64,000 nucleotides of DNA, taken from positions 124,001 through 188,000 of the forward strand of contig JADNRY010000028.1 of NCBI GenBank assembly GCA_015501585.1, given 5' to 3'. Made by a program: the position numbers and the translations under genes. This document shows, piece after piece, positions 58,219 through 64,000 of this stretch. The notes under the pieces were generated by a model. That model worked only from the letters and a program-made list of their open reading frames with translations. It was not told where the DNA came from and made no database searches. How positions within the stretch are numbered: position 1 is the stretch's first letter; every line of letters starts with the position of its first letter. This DNA is from Rhodocollybia butyracea (Eukaryota > Basidiomycota > Agaricomycetes > Agaricales > Omphalotaceae).

Positions 58219-58477
58219 TGTCGTAGGTATCCGGCGCAGTGGGGACTCGGAGCCGTGAGGCTCCCTCAGGAGATTGGGGATATAAGTGCTCTATTGTTCT
58301 ATATACTACTTGGCCTTTGGACCAGGCCTTATATACTACAGTACGGGTACTCTACGAGGTATCTACCGGGTCTGTAAGTATTAGTAAGTATCTTGGTAAG
58401 TAGATCAGTAAGCTACATCGGAAGAGTATCAGTGCCGGATTGACATGATGTCATCATCGGCTCGGCGAACTACAACA
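58219..58477 (-). repeat. 5' LTR of the non-autonomous element
   Basis: Identical to the 3' LTR except for one visible substitution. Confidence 0.92.
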
Positions 58478-58639
58478 CTCCTCAACCTTGCCGTTTCAGC
58501 TTTAACATGGACAAGCTAACAAAGGGGAATTTTGCTTACCAGGATGCGCCGACTTGGTATAAGTGTTTGCCTGAATCTCTTACTTTCTAGTATAAGGAAA
58601 GAGCTTGAAGGAGGAGGAATATCAGAAGAAAGCCTGAAG

Positions 58640-59230
58640 GAGAACTACTTTGAGATTGCACAAAGGGACGCCAGATATGCAGCACGGAGACACGTGGGAT
58701 TCCATCTCAATTCTCAACGGCGAGTCAACGCACCAGATGGGTTCCCAACAACCAATGAATCATAGCTTGGGGATTGTAGTAACTATCAGCAAAGCCAGTA
58801 TAGTGAACAGCCACCGAGGACCGTTTCATAAGGGATTGGCGTGCTAAGAGAAGAAAAATCCAGGCAATGGCCGGTTTTTGGGAGTGGGCCCGTAGAGCCA
58901 GTAGATGCTTTGATCATTCGGGAAAAGCCATGGGCAGATCCTGTTCAGCTCAGCCCTTCAACCCCCCCAAGCCTTCTTTGTGCGATCCTGGAGGGCCGGG
59001 CACTGGTACAGTGGCAAAAGGAAATAAATTTCGACATTGAAAGAGACAGAAGTGGATGTGTGATTATACAACTCGAGAAAACCTTCGTTCATAGCAAACA
59101 TATACAGTGCTGGACCCTGGTGTAAGTAGGTCGCTCACCTTCTGACTGAATAGATAGTATATCCAGATCACAACCTACATTATTGAAGGTTCCTATCAAT
59201 AACGAAATTGGAGGAGCCACGAACTGGAGG
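58640..59230 (-). pseudogene. NACHT gene relic, N-terminal part
   Basis: Matches the P-loop exon region of NACHT C and D (TAGTGAACAGCC, GTAGAGCCAG.GGAT, GAAGTGGATGT) with many indels and about 200 bp deleted. The leader exon is recognisable at 59160-59225 (ATTGAAGGTTCC..ATCAATAACGAA). Strongly decayed, hence old. Confidence 0.7.
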
Positions 59231-59419
59231 TACCAAGTGGGTTAAAGGCTCTCAAGTTAGGCCACTTTGCAATGAATGGGAACCAGACATGGGGCATTGA
59301 GATCCTTATCGGTTTGGCCTCTTTTGGAGGATTTTTGCGAGAACGAGAGGGAGTTGAAGGTGGATTGAAGTTCTGACTAGAGCCATAATCGATGTCTGGA
59401 AAGACGAAGTGGTACCAGA

Positions 59420-59860
59420 TGAAATCTCCGGATTGGTCATTAACATTCCTTGGCGACGCGAAAGTTCGAGTGCTGTTTTGCAGTACTGTAACCTGTAGAG
59501 TAGCCGAACTGGTATATGGTGTTGTGACGGAGTAGAGGTTCGGAATCTGCAGATCACTTCCCTTGTTTGGTTGGCCAAACGAATGCTGTCGCGTTCAATT
59601 CTTGGATGCGTTCGTTGAGCTCTCTCTTCATACTTTTCCGCTATTTATTGGTGAGTCCTTGAATATTGATATTGCATATTGATATGCAAAAACATTCACT
59701 CACCACTCAATTGCTTTTTGGCTGTAAAGATGCCGTGTTTTTGAGGCACTGAGTTTTGAGACGGTTGTTCAAATGTTCAAACGTTCAGGCCTTCAGGCCT
59801 TCAGGTGCGTACCTCAGTCTCGCCCATTGACTTTCTAGGATGCTGAATGACATTGCTAGA
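59420..59860. repeat. Dispersed repeat R, copy 3
   Basis: Contains the same ordered blocks as copies 1 and 2 and again lies between a NACHT head and an H copy. Confidence 0.75.
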
Positions 59861-59929
59861 TCTTTTATTTATTAGATATCTGAATTTCGCGTCATAATAT
59901 GTTAGTGCCTCGTACATCTCCTTGACTTG

Positions 59930-60460
59930 AAGACGATACCGATTGAATTTTGCTCTCAAAGCGGAGGAAGCTTACACACCCCGAACTCCATTCCTCGCCT
60001 GCGCTCCACGGACACGCGTCATTACACTCAATCTGAACCTACTCTTACCTCTGCCTCTCCCCTCCCATTCCCAACGCCCTTACAGCAGCAGAGTCTGTAC
60101 CTCTGGCAACAACAGACCCCGTACCCCATCACGCCGTCAGATTCAGGTTCTGGTGTTTCGTACGTCCTACCCTTCGTCTCACACGAGACCGCCAACATCC
60201 TATGGTATCCCGCCGCATCACTGCATGGTAGCCCGGACCTTGCTTCCACAGGGTATCCTACACACACCTGCACAAGCGGCGGCGCCGTATGGTTAGAGTT
60301 GAGCTCTAGGACACCGCTGCCATTGGGTGCATTGGGGTACATTGTACCGAGCCCGTATGCGGGGAAAAGGGATGCGTCGATATATCCACTTTTGCAGCCC
60401 TCATATTTGAGTCCGTATATTCCATTGAGGAGTCGAAGTGATCAATTATGGGCGTGCTTT
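59930..60460 (+). pseudogene. Copy of gene H last exon
   Basis: Encodes QQQTPYPITPSDSGSGVSYV, LHGSPDLAS and then SSRTPLPLGALGY...IYPLLQPSYLSPYIPLRSRS in one open frame. It shows the undamaged form of the C terminus lost in the main H gene. Exons 1-10 are missing, so it is a fragment. Confidence 0.8.
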
Positions 60461-60703
60461 GATGATTCTAGGTTTCGGTGCTATTTGCTATATCTTACCT
60501 TCCTACCTACCTACCTGTTTTGTCACAAATTCTCGTTGCTATACATCTTGTATTTACGGTTCTGTAGACACTGTCTTCATTTTACCTTCATCTGTTCCTT
60601 GTTACATTCTTTTTTGCTTTCATGATATGTAATGTAATGATAGCTTTTTGGATACAAATACAAATATGTCTGCATGCACACTAGTCTGCAGTGGCCGATT
60701 GTA

Positions 60704-62501
60704 TGGCCCATATAGTGTGTAATAAATCAATCCTAGTGAACTTGATAAAGTATTTCATTCTTGAGGAACTTTGTTCTCTTGAACAGATTCAATTTCATCA
60801 ACTGTCACAAACTTTGAATACAACAAAGTTCATTCTTAGAGATTCTAGGTAAAGTATCTTACCCATGATGAAGTTAGTGCTTTGCACATCTATGATCTGC
60901 TTGCATCTTATAGCGAACCACCAACTTAGATTTCAGCAGTTTCGGCACTTAGAGCTTCCGCTGTTAGCGCTGGGGTGCTTATGTTTGTTTATGCCACCGC
61001 GATTGCCATTTCCCGGGCATGGTTCGTCAGCTTACTTGGCCCAGTCGGTACTCAGCCCAGTCGGCTACCTGTGAAGCTTTTTAGTACTAAGTAAGTAGGT
61101 ATGTAATGATAGTATTATACTATAGCGGGGACAGCCGGACATACTGAAGGAGAGAAGCAGCTGCCCAGAGAGGTAGTCTACCTATTTGATATCGGCGGCT
61201 TAGCCTGTCCAATTTAGATTACATACTCTAAGGCGGCAACGTCCTCGGCAATTGCTTTGTGGTGAATTCATACTTGGGTTTTGTGTTCAAACTGCTTCGT
61301 ATGCATGTTAGTAGTATTGTATACTAGGCTAATGTGTCTGATGTATGGACAGATGAAAAAAACTGTGAAATTTTCGCACTACAAGCTAAATTACCTAAGC
61401 TAAATGCCTGGGAAAATGGGCGCTTAATTGGCCAGGCTAAACGGGCCGACCTAAGTCGCAGACGTTACACACATCAGTTTATTGATCGTTGTGTTCTGTC
61501 TGCTTATAGGAGACTAGGAGTGGCCACCCATTTGGCATGCGGAGTACTTTGGGAGTACTAGTTGTTGGAATTGATTCTTATGACGTCACGCGATTTTCCA
61601 TAAATGTGGTGACATCATCGGGATTGATCACTAGGATTGGACTTTCCGAGTGCCGGACTAGGTATTTCGGGCCATTACTCCACAAAGCGTCTCATCCTGC
61701 GGTATATTTCTTGATCCTATCTTTAAACATGCACTATTATATGTTTGTACCTTGTTTCATAGCCTATTCGTATTTCCGCACCGCCTGCGGAGGCCGCGTA
61801 TCTTTTACTTATATTCGTAGATACTCCGTATCGGCTCCCCTCAGAGTGTTCTCTTATCTCTGAGGTGAGCCTACTTACTTCCTTTATACTTACTTTTACT
61901 GACGAGGTCCATAGCTGTAGCTTACTGCATACTTCGTTAGGTATTTATCAATACAGAGTGTTCTCTTATCTCTGAGCTGTAGCTTACTGCATACTTTGTT
62001 AGCTCTTACACTAGTACCATTGGAGTACAATGTTTTCTTCAACTCTAAGTACTCAATAATCACAACCACAACTTACAATGGAGACTTGCAAGAGACTTGA
62101 TGGAGACTTGGCCATTCTCCTAGTACTGTGATATCAACTAACCTCTGTAATATGCGATATTCTTTGGGGCATCAGGCCAGTAATGGGTACTCTACATTCA
62201 ACTTTTGCCCAAGGACAGGGCCAGCGGCCGCTGACCGGCTCGGGGCGGGTAATGTCAGTGGCCCGGTCCGACACAAGCATCTGAATCAAATCAAGCTGTG
62301 TGCAATGGCTAGGAGAGTTCGGTCTACGAGCGCACTGTATACTTAATACTGCCTGAGTGTTTTCATGTTTGATTGACAATGAATTCACAAGTTCACGGAA
62401 TGAGCGGTATAGATATATCCCGATGGATTCAACTTGGATGCAACAAATGTTCATGTAACACCACTTCACTGGGATTGATTTATTACACACTATATGGGCC
62501 A
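60704..62501 (+). mobile_element. TA-flanked DNA element with 30-bp TIRs, containing a nested solo LTR
   Basis: The ends are exact inverted repeats: TGGCCCATATAGTGTGTAAT... at 60704-60733, complement at 62472-62501. Each is flanked by TA (60702-60703 and 62502-62503). Without the nested LTR it is about 1.35 kb. The frame 61334-61561 (DEKNCEIFALQAKLPKL...) could be a transposase remnant but no DDE motif is visible. It splits the H 3' flank from the NACHT 3' relic at 62675. Confidence 0.85.
61563..62010 (+). repeat. Solo LTR related to the left-edge Copia element
   Basis: 448 bp, TGTTGGAA...CTCTTACA, flanked by the perfect 5-bp duplication CTAGT (61558-61562 and 62011-62015). The 3' 300 bp align with the LTR at 2723-3053, including both TTATCTCTGAG modules and the TACTTCGTTAGGTAT block. 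Solo LTRs arise by recombination between the two LTRs of a full element. Confidence 0.9.
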
Positions 62502-62513
62502 TACGATTTCTGA

Positions 62514-62671
62514 CACTGCCTGCAAATCAACATAGATTTTTGTGGAAGTAGTAAAATTATGTTGAACTTGTGTGCAGATAGTAAGATTATGTTAAGATTG
62601 CATGATGTTTCATACAAGTTTAACATAATTTTACTATTTCCACCAAAATTCATGGTGATTTGCATGCAGTG
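62514..62671. mobile_element. 158-bp MITE with about 57-bp TIRs
   Basis: The two arms (CACTGCCTGCAAATCAACAT... and its complement ...GGTGATTTGCATGCAGTG) form a long imperfect hairpin with a loop of about 40 bp. TGA flanks both ends (62511-62513 and 62672-62674), a possible 3-bp duplication as in PIF/Harbinger-type MITEs. Non-coding. Confidence 0.8.
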
Positions 62672-62674
62672 TGA

Positions 62675-62870
62675 TGTCTGCTCCAGTCCATGAAGCTGTG
62701 ACTCAACAAGATCCTCTAATCTGGGCCAAGAAAGGCAGAGCATGAGGCGTCACCGTCATCCCACAGAAGGGTCTTTGGATGTGGATAGCGATTGTTAAAG
62801 AGGATATGCAGATGATGATGCAATGGAAGGACGGAGGGACTTAAACACGACACAATTCATTTTCCTACAT
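62675..62870 (-). pseudogene. NACHT gene relic, 3' flank and last-exon end
   Basis: Matches 50920-51090 of NACHT C (CAACAAGATCCTCTAATCTGGGCCAAGAAA; GCGATTGTTAAAGAGG; TGATGCAATGG). Only the region around the stop codon survives. Confidence 0.75.
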
Positions 62871-62889
62871 AATTACCCTGGCTGACACT

Positions 62890-64000
62890 ATTCCGTAGAC
62901 TCTCGGTGGTCCTCCCCGCCGTGGGCAACAGCTTAAAATGAAATTATTATGGCGATTTCTATGTCATTAACAAGACCCTTTGCCTCTCCCTTGCCCACTG
63001 TTTGGAACGGCAGCGCAGTTTCACTACCCGGGCCGTACCTTGGGACTTTCAGGAGACCGCCGTCAGTTTCTCTATTTATCCTGTTTCTTCACAATCCCTT
63101 ACAAACAGTACCATCAGTCGTCGTCAATCCACCCGTGCGCAACATTTCCCCGTTTATTGATTACACGACATAGGTTCTCTTCATCTGGCCAAGGTTTGTT
63201 TGACATTCCCTACATATAATACCCAAACTGACCTGATATGCTCTATTCCGTACAGTCTCGGCGGTGCTGTTTGTATTTGTCTGCTGGCTCTAGCTTTGAG
63301 TAAAGGATGAGGAATGGAGATGGAGATGAGAAGATATCGATTGTTGTATTGGATGATGAGAATTCCTTGTAGGATGGGTATGTTCAGCGTTCAGCTTTCA
63401 TCATAAGACATAGCGGAGCTGACTCACTCACTGTAGTTGTCTTATCCAGCCTCCCCGAAAGACGTGACTCTAAGAAGATCTCTTTGGCTCGCGAATCTTC
63501 CCCTGGAGCGGTTCTGCAGCACACCTGTGACAAAATCTCCCAATTTGTCCCTGGAGGCGCCATGGGTGACCCGCTCGACATGGAACTCAACGATGGCAAA
63601 CCCCTCGATGAAGATCAAACTGATACCGATATCGATACCGAAGATGCGGGGTACGCATGTGATATTGATGACAGTGCTCGAAAGCCAAACTGGCCGCTCT
63701 TGGCCTCCAGGCCCCTGCGCCAAGTGGTCTCCTCCCCACTACTACCGCACCATCTCCTGTGCTCCCCGGACATGCGTCACACCATTCACGCCCTCACGGC
63801 ATCTCCGACCGCAATTTCCCCCTTCCTCCCTACTCCCAATCCAAAAGCCCCTCCGACAAACCCCATACCTCGTCGCCGCGTCCGATTCTAGCTCAAGTTC
63901 TTCATATGTCCTGCTGTTTGTCTCGGACGAGCCCACGAGCCCACTAGCACCCCGTGGATCCCCATTGCATTACTGTGCAGCAGCCCATACCTTGCATCTT
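62890..64000 (+). pseudogene. Degenerate copy of gene H, runs off right edge
   Basis: Matches H exon 4 (NGSAVSLPGPYLG), exons 5-7, exon 10 and the last exon (RRDSKKISLARESS..., PGGAMGDPLDMELND, the DEDQTDTD acidic patch, then Pro/Ser-rich). Several frameshifts and lost splice sites. The direction fits a further H/NACHT block continuing to the right. Confidence 0.82.

Larger units (their letters stand above)
56808..58477 (-). mobile_element. Non-autonomous Copia-like LTR element (TRIM/LARD type)
   Basis: Two 259-bp LTRs (56808-57066 and 58219-58477) differ at one visible base (CTACG/CTACA near 57005 and 58416). The element is flanked by the 5-bp target duplication CTCCT (56803-56807 and 58478-58482). 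On the minus strand the 5' LTR is followed by the primer-binding site, and the 3' LTR is preceded by a polypurine tract. The internal region is only 1152 bp and has no protease, integrase or reverse transcriptase. It must be mobilised in trans. The near-identity of the LTRs means a very recent insertion. Confidence 0.93.

Overview
The window looks like nuclear DNA of a mushroom-forming basidiomycete (Agaricomycetes). The evidence is the dense 47-70 bp spliceosomal introns, short NACHT-ATPase proteins, seven-helix membrane proteins of DUF6533/6534 type, small secreted proteins, intron-bearing tRNA genes, and Copia and TA-target DNA transposons. No bacterial-style operon, CRISPR array or riboswitch is visible. 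The species cannot be fixed from sequence alone.

Left part (1-13 kb). A minus-strand Ty1/Copia retrotransposon with an open gag-protease-integrase frame runs off the left edge. Its 5' LTR lies inside the last 10 bases of a tRNA-Thr gene, and a tandem array of tRNA-Thr genes and relics follows (two UGU, one CGU, one rearranged, two truncated). Next come a single-pass membrane protein gene, broken copies of a Ser/Pro-rich gene called H here, a secreted-protein gene, and a 3' relic of a NACHT gene.

Middle (14-42 kb). The fullest copy of H has 11 exons that splice in phase, but a probable 1-bp deletion shortens its C terminus. It is followed by a DUF6534-like membrane gene and NACHT gene A. A family of small secreted proteins follows (E1 intact, E2 with a nonsense codon and a microsatellite beside its ATG, E3 more distant). 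A 797-bp transposon with a provable empty site, a 0.7-kb segmental duplication, and two related membrane-protein genes (G1 frameshifted, G2 apparently open) complete this part.

Right part (42-64 kb). A repeating block dominates: an H copy pointing right, a NACHT gene pointing left and ending 85-260 bp from it (tail to tail), and often a 0.45-kb repeat R on the NACHT head side. NACHT C and D are intact three-exon genes of 677 and 684 codons. B has a 1-bp frameshift, and several other copies are scraps. The blocks are interrupted by a non-autonomous Copia-like element with almost identical LTRs, a TA-flanked inverted-repeat element that carries a nested solo LTR, and a MITE.

Taken together this is a fast-changing accessory region. 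STAND-type ATPases (the fungal NLR-like class linked to self/non-self recognition) expand by block duplication together with an uncharacterised partner gene, while transposons and single-base lesions remove copies. No function has been shown for H or the E family. Exon boundaries were worked out by hand from GT-AG signals, reading phase and comparison between paralogues inside the window.
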